Under the pieces are notes generated by a model. The model was not told the origin of the DNA and ran no database searches. It was given only the letters and a program-made list of their open reading frames with translations. The translations under genes and the position numbers were made by a program. 64,000 bases of DNA, from NCBI RefSeq assembly GCF_047948215.1, contig NC_134463.1, positions 54,075,701 through 54,139,700 of the forward strand, read 5' to 3'. Position 1 is the first letter of the stretch. Each line of letters starts with the position of its first letter. The stretch is from Lycorma delicatula. Its lineage: Eukaryota; Arthropoda; Insecta; Hemiptera; Fulgoridae. Below, one piece after another: positions 45,650 through 58,009 of the stretch.

Positions 45650-46380
45650 CATACAAATAATAACTTAATGAAATATTTTTGGTAAGTAACATATAAAAGA
45701 AAATGATAAAAAGAATTTGAATACTTTAAAATAACAATTTTAAAATGGTTAATTATTATTAAATATTTGTTTACATATTTAAGTAGAAGTGCTTTATATT
45801 TTTAATAAAAAAAGGTTCCAAAATTAAACATCTAATTAATAATTATTAAAAATTAAATATCGTCAGAGTAATATTGTTTCTATTGTTTTTGTTTTTTTTA
45901 TTCGAGATATATGATATATTTTTGTTTTTATTTCGCTTTTACATGCGTAACAAGCTTTTTACTTTGAAGATGTATTTTTACATATAGGTGTTTTTAGTTT
46001 TTCAATTAATTTTTAACTGTCCAGTTTTTGTAGAATATATCGTACCCGGGCGATGATAACGTGAAAGTATTTTCCCCCTGAAAAAAAATAAAAAACAGAA
46101 ATTTTTCAAGTTTAATTTTGTATAATTATTTGGAAAATCTTTTAGATCAATTTAAAAATAGAGATTGAAGTATAATAAGGTATTTTCTCATATACCGATA
46201 TTATTCAAAAATAGCTTTTGTGTTGTCAAGTTTGACATTATTAAAATTATTTGTTATTTTTTAAGAACTGAATATTTTTTATTTAAACGTTACAAATCTG
46301 GATAAATATAAATATATAGAAAATATAAAAAAATTTTAGTAATCTTATTTACCAGCACCTAAAATCTTGCAGACCTCACA
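45650..46380. other. Unassigned AT-rich DNA
   Basis: No gene or repeat recognised. Confidence 0.45.
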
Positions 46381-46399
46381 ATTTTTTTATCTTGAAAAT

Positions 46400-47005
46400 T
46401 CGTTTTTTTTGCCCCAATTAGCCGATAGATATATGTATATGTAATAAAATATCGTAAGTCATTCATAATCAACGCTCAGCAAAAACTGCTGAAAATAAAT
46501 TGAAGAAGATTTCTTTACAAGTTCTTACGGCACATACTAAAAAAGGAATTTTTGAAGCTCCGAGTTTAAAATGCTAAAACGGAGGATCAATGATATTTAC
46601 TATTTTTTTTTTTTTTTTTTTAATTTCTCGATAACAAAAAAGATATCATCTTGATTTTTGGTGTCTTTAATTTTCATGTTAATATATAAAAACCAATTTC
46701 TGTATTATTTTGAAATTCGACCTTAAAGGGGTGAAGAAAAATAAACAAATTTTGAACAATGATTGAAATTTTTTTTCCTTTTTCCGACTACACTTAACTA
46801 GATTTGGACTTGCAAATACTCTTCAATAAATATCTAAAAATAATTTTCGTGTATTTTTTTAATCGGTGCTGTGCATCGACCAACACTGCCACTGTTACAT
46901 ACGTTTTCGGTAATTGGCTAAAAAATAAAAAATTAAAAAAGATTTGCTCGACGGAAAAAGTAACCATACAGAGCAAGCGAAGGCGGGACGAGGATGCTAG
47001 TATTA
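46400..47005 (-). repeat. Repeat R5, copy 2 (inverted)
   Basis: Reverse complement of the 36,484-37,200 family. It ends on the plus strand with GCGAAGGCGGGACGAGGATG, the complement of CATCCTCGTCCCGCCTTCGC. The two R5 copies differ by many substitutions and small insertions and deletions. The overlapping 89- and 60-codon frames are incidental. Confidence 0.6.
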
Positions 47006-47049
47006 TATTTTATACAGTAGAATACGTTGGCTTAATTTTAACAGCGATG

Positions 47050-47910
47050 CCAAACTTAACGATTGGTTTATAGACTAATCAAATCGAAACCGTACGATTT
47101 GATCTTGTTATATAAGAAATATATTTGGTAATCACATTTACATTCGGTTTTGGGGTATCTCCACAAATCATAATAACATGGAGGTTTTTTGTAATAAATT
47201 TTATCAGTTTTTTATTTAATTTTCTCGTTTAAAACCCCTTTTTTAAGTACATGTGATTATGAACAAATTGTTGGTTATATTTTACGTACTACAATAAGAA
47301 ACTATAATTTTTATTTATATATTATTTCCATTTCATAATAATTTGATTAAAATTAAATTTTATTACATTGTAAATAAAATTGAATAAAAAATTACAGGAA
47401 TTATTAATTTTACATCGTTATTATTTTTTTCTAAAAGCCGCAATCAAAATATCTTATATCATTTTTAGTTTCCTTTGATAAAATTGTTGACGTAACCACT
47501 CAATAATAATAATAACAGTAATACAACCCAAAAGTGTTTGTATTTTAATCAGTGTTAGTTTATTATTAACTATATGAATAAAAAAAACACTACTAGAATA
47601 ACTGATAAAAATTTAAGTAATAATATAAAACCAGATGTGTTGCTTTTTGACATCCGGGAAACATTAAGCTTTATCCATTATTATTAAGCAAATCTATTTT
47701 ACTTCTAAGAAAATTAATATTTAATTTTTAAATATTACTTCCGGTTAAAAATTATAACAAAGAAAGAACTTGATAACAATATATAATAAGTAAATATATT
47801 GGGCTGATACTTTATAATTAAATAGTTATTTCTTTTGCTTTTTTCAAAAATAATCTTATTTCCTATCAGGAAATAAATGAAAAATAATTCTGAAATATTT
47901 AATATTATGC
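47050..47910. other. Unassigned AT-rich DNA
   Basis: No gene recognised. Confidence 0.45.
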
Positions 47911-47912
47911 CA

Positions 47913-47985
47913 TGCCTAGTCGGGATTCGAACCCGGGACCTCCGGATGAAAGTCCGAAACGCTACTACTCTCGCCACTCCGGCCA
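47913..47985 (-). repeat. SINE-B tRNA-like head
   Basis: The minus strand reads GGCCGGAGTGGCGAGAGTAG, TTTCATCCGGAGGTCCCGGG, TTCGAATCCCGACTAGGCAT. This is the best-preserved B box (GGTTCGAATCC) of the four SINE-B copies. A GTAG insertion in the D-arm region and family membership argue against a working tRNA. The 109-codon frame reading through it is an artefact. Confidence 0.65.
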
Positions 47986-48802
47986 GCACTCTAGGAAAAC
48001 TAGCAAATGAAAACGGAACCTTGATAATTAAATCCCAGTAACAAACAAAAAGCAATGAAATCATAATAAGTTCATTTTCAAGGTAATATGAATCATAGAA
48101 AAGTTGTACTAATCTATTGTCAGTATTGCTAATACTATTGTTTTGTAAATTATATTATTTTAATTCAAAGTTTATCATAGTATTAATCATTCTTAAATTT
48201 ATATTGTAGTACTGTCTGACCTCTGATTTTAAGATATGTAAGAAAATATGTTTTTGCCCGTTCATCAAATATCTATAATTTTGGATAAAATAGTTTTAAT
48301 TTAAATTAAAGATACAAACTTATTAATTTATAATCTAAAACATTTTATTTAAAGATTCATCATTGTTTTATTATCACTTTGATTCATTAAAAAAAAAAAT
48401 TGTTATAATTTTAGATCTAAATTTGCAACGTAAAAATTTATTACATCTTTACAATAAACGATAATTTCACTTTTTAATGGTTTATAAACTTTACGTCATA
48501 CGTGGAGTGCTTAAAAAGTTAATGTATTGTTATAAATTAAAAACACTATGACAGAACGATTTAAAATTACGTGTTAACAATCTTTATTACATTTTTTTTG
48601 TTAACAGTTTACTTTTAATGTAAAACAAATGAACATAATAATTATTTTTATATTTTTAATCTGTAACCAATCTTGATATATATTTATTAGGAATTACGAT
48701 GTGGCGATGTGGTTGAGCCGTATTTTTTAGAGACCAAAAATTAAAGAAAAATAAAAAATACCTAATAGGTATTCACTCGTTAAAATATTTTTCTGTTTCC
48801 TT

Positions 48803-49192
48803 TTTACTTCCTTGTACGAAGAAAAAGAAATTTTGTGATCGCAAAAAATTACGGTTTTCAGATTTCAATGGAAATATCCATTTTAACCATCCTTGCATCC
48901 ATTTTTGATTAATTTCGGCATGACGTATGTATGTATCTCACGTAACTCAAAAACGATTAGCCGTAGAATGTTGAAATTTTGGATTTAGGACTGTTGTTAC
49001 ATCTAGTTGTGCATCTCCCCTTTTGATTGCAATTGACTGGACCAAAAAGTATGTAAAAAAGCCCAAAATTAAAAAAGTTATTAATGAAATAAAATTTTAT
49101 GTACTTTTCATTTTAAAAAGTGTGTAAATGTAATTTAATAGACGTACAAGGAACTCATGTGGTGTTTATGTCAGACATTTTTTTACTGGATT
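48803..49192 (-). repeat. K1 repeat (B orientation), internal deletion
   Basis: Starts TACTTCCTTGTACGAAG and includes GTTTTCAGATTTCAATGGAA, GTATGTATCTCACGTAACTC, AAAAACGATTAGCCGTAGAA, CATCTAGTTGTGCATCTCCC, then jumps to GTTATTAATGAAATAAAATT and ends GTAATTTAATAGACGTACAA, GGAACTCATGTGG. The central 300 bp or so are deleted. Confidence 0.85.
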
Positions 49193-49199
49193 ATTATAG

Positions 49200-50260
49200 T
49201 AAATACTCTAAATTGCATTAATACGAAATATAATTGACTTTTTAAAATTATATAAAATACTGTAAAATTAATTTTAAAAAAATCAGAAATTAAAATACTC
49301 ATTCTTATTTAATTCAGCTTGAACTAGTTCAAAAGTCTGTCTTGTTCATTTTAAACGAGTCATTTACGAATAATGTTATCTATCATCATCAATATTTAAA
49401 CCTACCTACCAATCCTATATTTATTTCAACATCAATAAAATCAACATCGATTAATTATTACATTTTTATAACTGCCTTCATAATTCATTCGTTATGTAAC
49501 GGTACATTATATATGTTTAAGGTTAAATTCAATTGAAATAATTGTATTTTTATTTTTATTCAATTTTAATATTCATTTATAAAATAATGTATAAATATAT
49601 GTTTTTTTTTAAACTCGTACTAAAAAGAAAAAAAATTTTTAGTTTTACATAAAATTTTCTGATAAAAAAATAGCCACTATCAAGAACTTGCTAATCTTTA
49701 ATTTGGTAACAATTTTAAAAAGTTGAAATATAAGGAAAAAAATTGATAATTAACTATTTTTATTTTTTAAGTGGTTTAATTTGTTTTTAATTTTATCCTT
49801 GTAGAGAAATAATAAAGGTAGACATTGCCTTGGTCTATGTAGTATTTAAAAAATAAAGGAAGATAAATATTCAAATTTTAAAAAACATATTGAGGTTAAA
49901 ATTCGATTTACTTAAAAAAAACTAAAATACAAAAAAAATGGTTGCCTATTAGAAAATCTTTTTATTTATTTTTTCATAAATCTTAAAACTGCAGCTTGAT
50001 AAAAAGATTATAAAAAGACTGCCACTGTGCGCACAGAGCTCACGAGCTCTGAAATACAGAAAATTATCAATTTTTTTTAGGTTTTACAATTAATTTTTTT
50101 ACATCAAAATGATGACAGTCATTTGTTTGTTTATACCATTGCGCTATAAAAATCTGATTTAAAGTAATTATTTATTTATTTTTTTAAAGAAAATACAAAA
50201 GTAAACTGCCAATTATACAGCCAATAATAAAAAATATTTTTTGTGGCATACCAAAAATTT
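49200..50260. other. Unassigned AT-rich DNA
   Basis: No gene recognised apart from the palindrome pair at 50,025-50,051. Confidence 0.45.
50025..50051. repeat. Two overlapping palindromes
   Basis: CTGTGCGCACAG (50,025-50,036) is a perfect 12-bp palindrome. It overlaps CAGAGCTC-AC-GAGCTCTG (50,034-50,051), which has 8-bp perfect arms. Confidence 0.85.
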
Positions 50261-50263
50261 CAA

Positions 50264-50345
50264 TCGTGACTGGTATTCAAACCCAGGATCTTCAGGATGA
50301 AAAAAATGAAGAGAAGATATTACTCTGCTGTGAAGGTCGGTAGAG
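50264..50345 (-). repeat. SINE-B tRNA-like head, decayed
   Basis: The minus strand shows CATCCTGAAGATCCTGGGTT, TGAATACCAGTCACG, matching the 3' half of the SINE-B head. The 5' half is expanded with AT-rich sequence. Confidence 0.4.
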
Positions 50346-50809
50346 CGGTGAATAATAGTAACTAATAAATGAGAAAAATCTCTTCAAATTATCTACGTAG
50401 AAAATGTAATTTTGCCTTAAAAATAAAATCTTCCACATAAATCTACGAAACATTCTTCTAAGACATAATATTGGAGTCATTGAAACAATTTCTTTAATAA
50501 ACAAGGCTTGATTATAGATTTTAAAAAATGAATTGAGAACATTCACCTTTCTTTCTATGAATTTGGTAATTACTGGATAGAAAATAAAAAAAAAGATATA
50601 TTAATTCTGTAAAATTATATAAATATTATTTAATTAATATATTCATTTATTGAGCTTCGTGTTTTCATGATTGGCGTTATGAATAATTACAGTAGGAGCA
50701 TTAGATTCATAACATGAATGTAGGAGCAAAGTTTTCTTGTCGATCAGACAAGGTGGAAAAGGTATGCCCTAAGCATGCCGTCAATTAACATACTTTCTTT
50801 TTCTCCGTA

Positions 50810-50945
50810 ATCACCGTTAGATATTACTTCAGAGGGTAATATATATGAATGTAAATGAAGTGTAGTCTTGTAAAGTCTCAGGTCGGCCATTTTTGAGACG
50901 TGTAGTTAATTGAAACCGAACCACCAAAGGACACCGAAACAGAAC
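50810..50945 (-). repeat. SINE-A copy, 3' half
   Basis: The plus strand contains ATATTACTTCAGAGGG, ATGAATGTAAATGAAGTGTA, GTCTTGTAAAGTCTCAGGTC, GAGACGTGTAGTTAATTGAA and AACCACCAAAGGACACCG, all complements of the SINE-A body. Confidence 0.8.
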
Positions 50946-50989
50946 CGGAAGGTTAACAAGAACACTCAGTAAAGTACATATTTCTGGAT

Positions 50990-51475
50990 AACTTTCGTGA
51001 CAATTAAGGAGGCACCTCGACGACCAGTTTCTGTGACTGACGAGAAATATAGAAAGGAGGTGGATGGTTTACTTCAAAGTGATTGGCGAATCACAAAGCA
51101 ACGCATTGCTATTCAGTTAGGCATATCTAAAGAACGAGAAGGCCATATTATCGAGGAGTTGGGTTACCGTAAAATCTATGCAAATTTGGTACCGCGTAAA
51201 CTCTTTGATGGCTCACCGCAAGCTGAAATCTGATCCTATTTTTCATCCGTCATACTCGCCGGATTTAGCTCCTTGCGAACTTCCACATCTTCCCTTATCT
51301 AAAGAGAGATGTCTAAGGTAATCATTACAGCACCGACGATGAGGTTAAGGATGTTTTGGTCGTTTGGATCCGAGAAAGACCACCAGAATTTTTCAGTGAC
51401 TGAATACAAAAACTTGTCACACATTAGGAAAAGTGTATCAGTGTAAACGAGGATTATATTGAAAAATAAATATTA
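50990..51475 (+). pseudogene. Mariner-family transposase, internally deleted
   Basis: The 78-codon frame at 50,997 encodes RRPVSVTDEKYRKEV, LLQSDWRITKQRIAIQLGIS and LGYRKIYANLVPRKL, the N-terminal helix-turn-helix part of a mariner transposase. After its stop the sequence jumps to HPSYSPDLAPC (region just before the third catalytic Asp). It then continues through degraded, frameshifted sequence to ISVNEDYIEK-like codons near 51,440-51,467, the usual C-terminus. The central catalytic core with the first two Asp residues is deleted (about 150 codons). A one-base insertion near 51,280 shifts the frame at the third Asp. This is a non-functional internally deleted copy. Terminal repeats were not identified. 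Confidence 0.75.
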
Positions 51476-51479
51476 CATT

Positions 51480-51935
51480 TTGTAGCTAATGTATTGTACT
51501 TTTATTCATTTTTTTATTTCATTCCATTATCTCTTTTCCTTCCCATGCTACAAATATATGTGCAAAATTTATCAGCCGAGGCTCGTATGTTATTCCTAAA
51601 TGTAGTAAATTATTTTAAATTTACTAAAAGTTATTCCTTTAGGTATGATTTATCGAAACATTTTGATTTTTTCATTATCTATCGTAGATGAAAAGTTATA
51701 GGTATTTGTTTATCGCACGCGCATATTGAAACGGTGCCACCGGCGGCTACCTTATTGTTTTTTTTTAATGTAGAATTTTCCGCTTTACATTTTTGAAAAA
51801 CGTGTTTTTCTATAAAATCAATATTGAACGATCTGCAGCAAAGAGTAAAAAAAAAAATGGTTCTTAAACTTTATTTTGTTTTTAAACAAATATCAGAATG
51901 ATAGTGAGTATCTCGACTTTTAGTATGTTAATAGA
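51480..51935. other. Unassigned AT-rich DNA
   Basis: No gene recognised. GGTGCCACCGGCGGCTACC near 51,733 resembles the GCC...GG phrase of the 6.1-kb and 18.8-kb repeats. Confidence 0.4.
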
Positions 51936-51937
51936 AA

Positions 51938-52271
51938 CCCACCGGGTTGGTCTAGTGGTTAACGCGTCTTCCCAAATCAGCTGATTTGGAAGTCGAGAGT
52001 TACAACGTTCAAGTCCTAGTAAAGCCAGTTATTTTTACAAGGATTTGAATACTAGATCGTGGATACCGGTGTTCTTTGGTGGTTGGGTTTCAATTAACCA
52101 CACATCTCAGGAACGGTCGAACTGAGAATGTACAAGACTACACTTCATTTACACTCATACATATCATCCTCATTCATCCTCTGAAGAATTATCTAAACGG
52201 TAGTTACCGGAAAAAGTCTAAACAGGAAAAAGTTACCGGTAAAAGTCTAAACGTATCTAAACAGGAAAAAG
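51938..52271 (+). repeat. SINE-A, best-preserved copy
   Basis: Head: CCACCGGGTTGGTCTAGTGG, TTAACGCGTC (A-box region), AAATCAGCTGATTTGGAAGT, then ACGTTCAAGTCC (B-box region). Body: TACTAGATCGTGGATACCGG, TGTTCTTTGGTGGTTGGGTT, TCAATTAACCACACATCTCA, GAATGTACAAGACTACACTT, CATACATATCATCCTCATTC, ATCCTCTGAA. It ends in three partly duplicated CTAAACAGGAAAAAG units. A tRNA-like head joined to a constant body, repeated across the window, is the signature of a tRNA-derived SINE transcribed by pol III. The overlapping 106-codon frame is incidental. Confidence 0.9.
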
Positions 52272-52627
52272 AAAGTATGTTGATAGAACCTTTTCCATCT
52301 GGTCTGATAGAAAGGAAAATTTTGCCCCTATATTCATGTTTTGAATCTTATGCTCCGATTCTTGAATATAGAAATTTTGTAGAAAGTTACAAATAATACC
52401 CAGTTTTGTTTTAATTTTATTTATATATCCATGATGTTTTATTAGTGGCGATAAATTAACGGAACTGCCTCAGGAAGTTTTATCATGAATCTGGACATTG
52501 CTAATGTTTCAATAGAGGTAGAGTTTGTTACATGACAATGTTTGGTATATTTACAAAGTAAATATACCAAAATTAATATTTTCTATTTAATTTCTTTTTT
52601 TAGCGTAAAATTATTTATTTATTAATT

Positions 52628-53213
52628 TTTTTACTTCCTTGTACAAAGGAAACAAAAGTATTGTAATCGCCAAAAATTTCGGTTTTCAAATTTCAACATA
52701 ATGTCCATTTTGAGTACTTTTGGGAGTGACGTCTGTGCGTACGTGTGTATGTACGTATCTCGCATAACTCAAAAACGATTAGTAGTATAATGTTGATTGC
52801 AATTTATTGGACCAAAAATGTCCAAAAAAGCCCAAACTCCAAACAATTTGATTTTTGACTTTTTCTTATCGGCCATAATATGCCCTCATTGATAGCTTTT
52901 CAACGATATACATTATACTTATTTTCTTTGGTACCAGAGTTATAACCAAGTAAAATTTTAATTAATAAAATATTTGGATCTTGCAAAGGGAAGGTACATC
53001 GGTTTGAATCCGACTTCATTTCAATTTTTATTAACTTTTTTTTTAATTTAAATGTGTTGATTAACCTTCGATTGAAAAAACTATGAAAAATAATCAGAAG
53101 TTATTAGTGAAATAAAGTTTTATGTACTTTTCATTTTAAATAAATGTGTATATGTAATTTAATATGCGTACAAAGAAGTCATATGGTGTCCAGATCAGTT
53201 TTTTTAAAATTGA
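52628..53213 (-). repeat. K1 repeat, near full length (B orientation)
   Basis: TACTTCCTTGTACAAAGG, a CTCGCATAACTCAAAAACGA segment, CCTCATTGATAGCTTTTCAA, CATCGGTTTGAATCCGACTT, ATCAGAAGTTATTAGTGAAA, TTTAATATGCGTACAAAGAA and the ATGGTGTCCAGAT end. The GGTTTGAATCC in the middle resembles a pol III B box and recurs in other copies. Confidence 0.9.
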
Positions 53214-53219
53214 TATCGT

Positions 53220-55235
53220 ATTTTTTTAAATTATTCGTCTGTTTAAATAAAAACATATTTTATTCTTATCTGTACACAATAATAATAATAATATAAATTT
53301 TTAGGATGTCTTTCAAACTTATTTTTATAATTTTTAGCATTTGTATGTAAATTTTTCTGTTTAAAATCGTATCACTTTTCCAAACCAGTTTGTGGATTTT
53401 GTTTCTAATTAAAGTTGAACTTCTCAAATTTATGTTTAATTTTAATAGATATTATATATACTAATTTTGTCAGACATAAAGTGTCTACAAAATTTACTAA
53501 AACGCTTTATTTGTTTATTGGTAAATTAACAAAGATATTTTTTTCGAAATCTAAAAAATTCAATTTTCCGATAAAACCTTTTTCGTACTTAGCCCATTTT
53601 TCTTGAAACCTAAGTGAGATATAGGTTATGACCACTTATATTCAATTTATTAAATCAAAAACCATAAAGAAGCACCAAATTTACCTCTTGATTTGTACCT
53701 AAAAATTTTAGAATGTTTTAATTTCACAGAGGAAGCAGAAAACAGGGCTAAATATTTCACGAGTCAAAACTCCTTAACGAATCGTTTTCTCGCCTATCTT
53801 TATACGAACGTTTGTTTTATTTTTGACTGTAGAATAATTTCCCGAGAGATTGCCATATAATTTGGAATCACATGTAGATCTTGTCAAATTGTCTCGCGAT
53901 TAAATTGATATCGACATTAGTTAATTCAGATCGTGTTATTAAAACTTTTATCTGTAACTTCGATATCAACAGAAAACAGCAAACGAATAATCGATTTCCT
54001 CCTACTAATATAACGAACGTAAACAATAATTATAATGAAATTTTATATGCTTGAATATAGTAGTTTTAATGGCAAAGAATTAAGATATAAATTATCGATT
54101 AATACTATATCACTTTATCTTGATGACTGTAAATCTCTTAAGTAAATTTGCATTAATACTTTTTTAATTTAAATAAAGAACTTTTATTTAAAAATATTTT
54201 TTTACTTAAAATCTAAACTTATATGGTTATTTCTATTGTTAAACAATAATCATGAATTGTTGATTATAATAAAAAAAATGTTGTAAATTGTATTTTTTTT
54301 TTAGAGAAATGTTTATTTCTAATTTAAAATTTAATTTGTTTTAAATGCTTACTTACATATTTTACAACTACCAGAAAACAAAGCCCGTAGTTTTGTCATC
54401 CATGGTTTACTTTATTTCATTCTGATAATAAAGATAAAAAGTGAACTAACTGAAATGGGAAATCCTAGAATATGTAGAATTTCAAAACAGAATTTTATTT
54501 CTATACACTACTGTTTTTAACACATTTCGAAATGAGAAATTTTGTTTTAAATTACAAGGGTAATGTATACCTGTTGTTAAGCGAAGATATCATCAGGCAC
54601 ACGTTGTAAATAAGTTATCAGTGGATAAATTATTTTCAAATTTTAAAAATTAATTTTTTAATAAATAATTTTACTAATAATAATTATTATTTATTAGCAA
54701 TAATTTTTGATTATTTGTTCTCTAACTATTTGTAAAAAACATTGCAAAGAGTCTCAACGTGTTAAATGCGCTATAACTCACCTTCAACCTATGGTTTCCC
54801 GTTGTATGTGACCAGGCATATCCTGTAATCTACCGTGGTTATAATATTTATGATTAACTACAGTATTAGCGCTATACATGCCATTATTTCTTCAAGCAAC
54901 ATCCCAAATTCCGGTTTTAAAGTAATTCGGCGATAACAAGTTTTTTCATATCTCCCTGTCAAAAAGAATAATACATCTTTTTCCCATCGTTCATCATCTC
55001 ACCCTACAGATAATAACATAATAAGTAATAACTAATATTAGTTGTGGTAATAGTATTAACATGTATGGATTGTAATAATAAAAATTTGTATTTTCATTCA
55101 TGGTTTCCTTCAACAGTTTAAGAGGATCAATACCTTATCTATCAAAATTAATTCTTCTTTTTTTCGTGATCTAATGTTGTGTCCAACCTTTTCAATGTTA
55201 TAAAATATTTAATTATTTGAACCATCTATGGTTGA
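53220..55235. other. Unassigned AT-rich DNA
   Basis: No gene or family recognised. Short Ile/Phe/Lys-rich frames only. Confidence 0.5.
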
Positions 55236-55236
55236 C

Positions 55237-55880
55237 ATCTCGCTTTGTTCGACATTTTTTTTATGAAAATTTATATCTTAAGAACGGATTGAAATATTTG
55301 GTAGAAATTTTATATTCATGTATCCAACAACATCTTCTGCAAAAGAAATAAGTTTGAGAATTTTTACCTTAAAAAATTTCAATGTGACGGCCATTTAATT
55401 ATTTTAATCATTAATATGTCCGTAAATATATCAAATTGTGTTTTTATTAGATAAAATGTTAAATCTTTTATTGAGAACAACATGACATTTTACCTGTCTA
55501 AATCGATTGATAAACAACTGAGACAAAAGTAAAATTGTTAAATGAATTGTAAAAATCATTCAGTTTAATTTTGTGCCTTCTTTTATTAACTTTAATGATG
55601 CAATATAATAATTGCTATTATTATTAAGTGAAAATATTATCAAACCGCAAATTTTTTATTCAGTCAGACAATTTTATGCCTGTTGTATTATTTTTATTAT
55701 TTTTAATTATTATTGTTATTACCATTAATTCAATTAGTGGAATTTGGAACAATTTTAAAATGTTTAAACTTATTTATTTTATAAATGTGTATGTGAAAAT
55801 AACATTTTATTAGCATATCTCAATCCGTTCTTAGATATAAATTTTATTGGAAACAAAAACGGCGGGCAAAGGAAAAATTA
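55237..55880. mobile_element. MITE-like foldback with about 33-bp (up to 60-bp) inverted ends
   Basis: AAAATTTATATCTTAAGAAC, GGATTGAAATAT at 55,265-55,297 is the inverted counterpart of ATATCTCAATCCGTTCTTAG, ATATAAATTTT at 55,815-55,845. Weaker similarity extends outward (CTTTGTTCGACATTTTTTTT against the complement of AAACAAAAACGGCGGGCAAAG). The interior is AT-rich without coding capacity. No clear target duplication was seen. Confidence 0.5.
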
Positions 55881-56339
55881 AACCAATAAGGCATTTGTCT
55901 ACATGAAATTTTTGTTTATTTCGATATCCTAAATCAGTTCCATCAATCTGGGAAAGGCTCAGCAACTCATGTAACACTAAATAACAAAAATACATCGACA
56001 AATTTATATCATATTTTTGATAAGTGACTCTACATAATAAATATTGATCTTCTCCAAATCTTTCACGTCATTTAAATAAACCGTATCTTTCATAGCATCA
56101 TATCTCTAAAACTACGATGGCTGTAAAAATAAAAAGTTTGGGGTCAGTATTTCTAGAGGTTAAGGGTGATTTTGAAAGTAAATTTTCTCAAAATTCTGCA
56201 AAGATAACCGCACTTTATATTAAAGCTCAGTACATGCAAGCGTGCTTATCTTACCGGTTAAAAAAAAGGATTTGCCTCAAAATTCTCCTTTCCTCAAAAA
56301 TCTGAAAAAGTTTATTTTTTTTAATTATTGCAGATTTTT

Positions 56340-56830
56340 TAACAGGATTTTTCTTCCTAAGCATGGCAATGATGAATGATAACCGAAAAAGATACTTTGG
56401 GGGGCAATATTGGGGATGGGGAACCAATAAAATCTTAAAAATATAGAATTTTTTAAAATCTTTTTTGATCTGTTTAAACTTTTAATAAATATTACAATAA
56501 AATTTCATCATAATTCACTCCCTAACCCCAAAAGAGAAATCTTAGGTAAAATTTTATTGGTTGTACATTTTTTTATGAAAGTTTTTTCCATTTAACATAG
56601 TAAACGTATAAAAATCAAAAAGTGTTCTTTTAAGGTGATTTTGGATGTGGGGAACAGAAAAATTTAAATAATCTGATTTTTCCTATTTTTTATTTTTTTT
56701 TAGTTTATTTAAAAATATAATAATTTTACAATAAATTATTTTATTTTACAATAAATTATCTACCCCCCCCCCCACCTAAACCACAAACCCAGAAAAAAAA
56801 TTTTAGGTAAAATTTTTAATGTATTATTAT
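56340..56830 (+). repeat. Repeat R6, copy 1
   Basis: Aligns with 61,030-61,440. Shared are a GGGGAAC/GGGGACC phrase, TTTAAACTTTTAATAAATAT, TTGGTTGTACATTTTT, TGATTTTGGATGTGGGGAAC against TGATTTTGAAAGTGGGGAAC, and TTTATTTAAAAATATAATAA. Includes an 11-C run near 56,763. Confidence 0.6.
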
Positions 56831-56839
56831 TATTTTTCC

Positions 56840-57885
56840 ACTATATAAGAATACATAAATAATCTGTGCTAGAAAAGTATTACAACTTGTCAGTTTTTTT
56901 AATATTTCATTTAATTTTTTATTTCTTATTATTTAAGTCATAAACTAATCAGTACATAATTTTTTTTTTAAATTTGCCGCAAATAAACAGTTAAAGCTTA
57001 TTTTAAATTTAGATCAAATTTCTAAAGTTGAAATTTAAAAATACTTTTCTATTTGCGGTTATTTGAAGTCGTTTTCATTATTTTTGCTTTCTTTTTTAAG
57101 TTAATTTTATTTCGTAAATAATTTTAAATAAAACATTTTATAAAAGTAATAAACCATATAAAGATCTTAAAAAACCAGAATCTTTTTTTAATTTAAATAT
57201 TTTCGATCTTATCTGATTAATTATTTTATTCATTGTGGCCATATTACTACATTAATCTTCTTATAAAAAATATCATCTGTTATTCATTTTAAAATACTTA
57301 AATGATAATAATATTTATGCATTTATTTTTTTTAAATAGAATATAATATCGCTGATGTTTTTGTAAAATTCAGAAACAAGTTTCCAGAATCAGAATATAA
57401 AACGTAAGCTGTCGAAAATCGGTTGGCGCCTGTAAATAAACATCAAAATTATGTCTACAATATTAGATAAGTTTCTCACGTTTATATTCATTTGTATTTA
57501 TAAATGAGTTACTTTATTTTTTACGAAAAAAGAGGAATTCAAATAGGTTGTTGTTTATTTTATTATATTCTTGTTTAAGAACCTGTTACTCTATACTCAT
57601 TAAGATAGTTTCTGTTTGTTTCACTACAGTCATGCAAGGTATTTTTATTTTATTGTTTTTTTTTTTATAAGTTTATCACTTTTTTAACCCTAAATTTAAT
57701 AAAATATTTAATAATATTTCAAATGAAATACTTATATTTGTTTTTATTAAATATTTATTATTCATTATGTTTGAAATACGAACATACTTCGTTTCTTGTA
57801 AATTACATTTGTTACTTATGAAGAAATTAACATTAACATGATTTAATTTAAAAAAAAAAAATATTAATTCCTCATTTTTGAGGAA
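56840..57885. other. Unassigned AT-rich DNA
   Basis: Nothing recognised. Confidence 0.5.
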
Positions 57886-57887
57886 TG

Positions 57888-58005
57888 AGCGACCTGAGAC
57901 AGTAAGACAACTTCATTTACATTCATACATATCATCCTCATTCATCCTATGAGGTAATACAATACCTTACAGTGGTTCCGGAGGCTAAATAGAAAAAAAG
58001 AGAGA
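57888..58005 (+). repeat. SINE-A copy, 3' end
   Basis: GCGACCTGAGACAGTAAGAC, CATTTACATTCATACATATC, ATCCTCATTCATCCTATGAG, CAGTGGTTCCGGAGGCTAAA. Only the last third of the SINE is present. Confidence 0.8.
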
Positions 58006-58009
58006 AAAA

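Noticed and set aside
47913..47985. Functional tRNA gene
   Set aside because: The B box is good, but the D arm carries an insertion and three related copies share non-tRNA downstream sequence, so it is a SINE head.
47735..48064. 109-codon minus frame as a protein
   Set aside because: It reads through a SINE-B tRNA-like head and has AT-driven Phe/Ile/Lys ends.
52076..52396. 106-codon plus frame
   Set aside because: It lies over the SINE-A body and its tail duplications.
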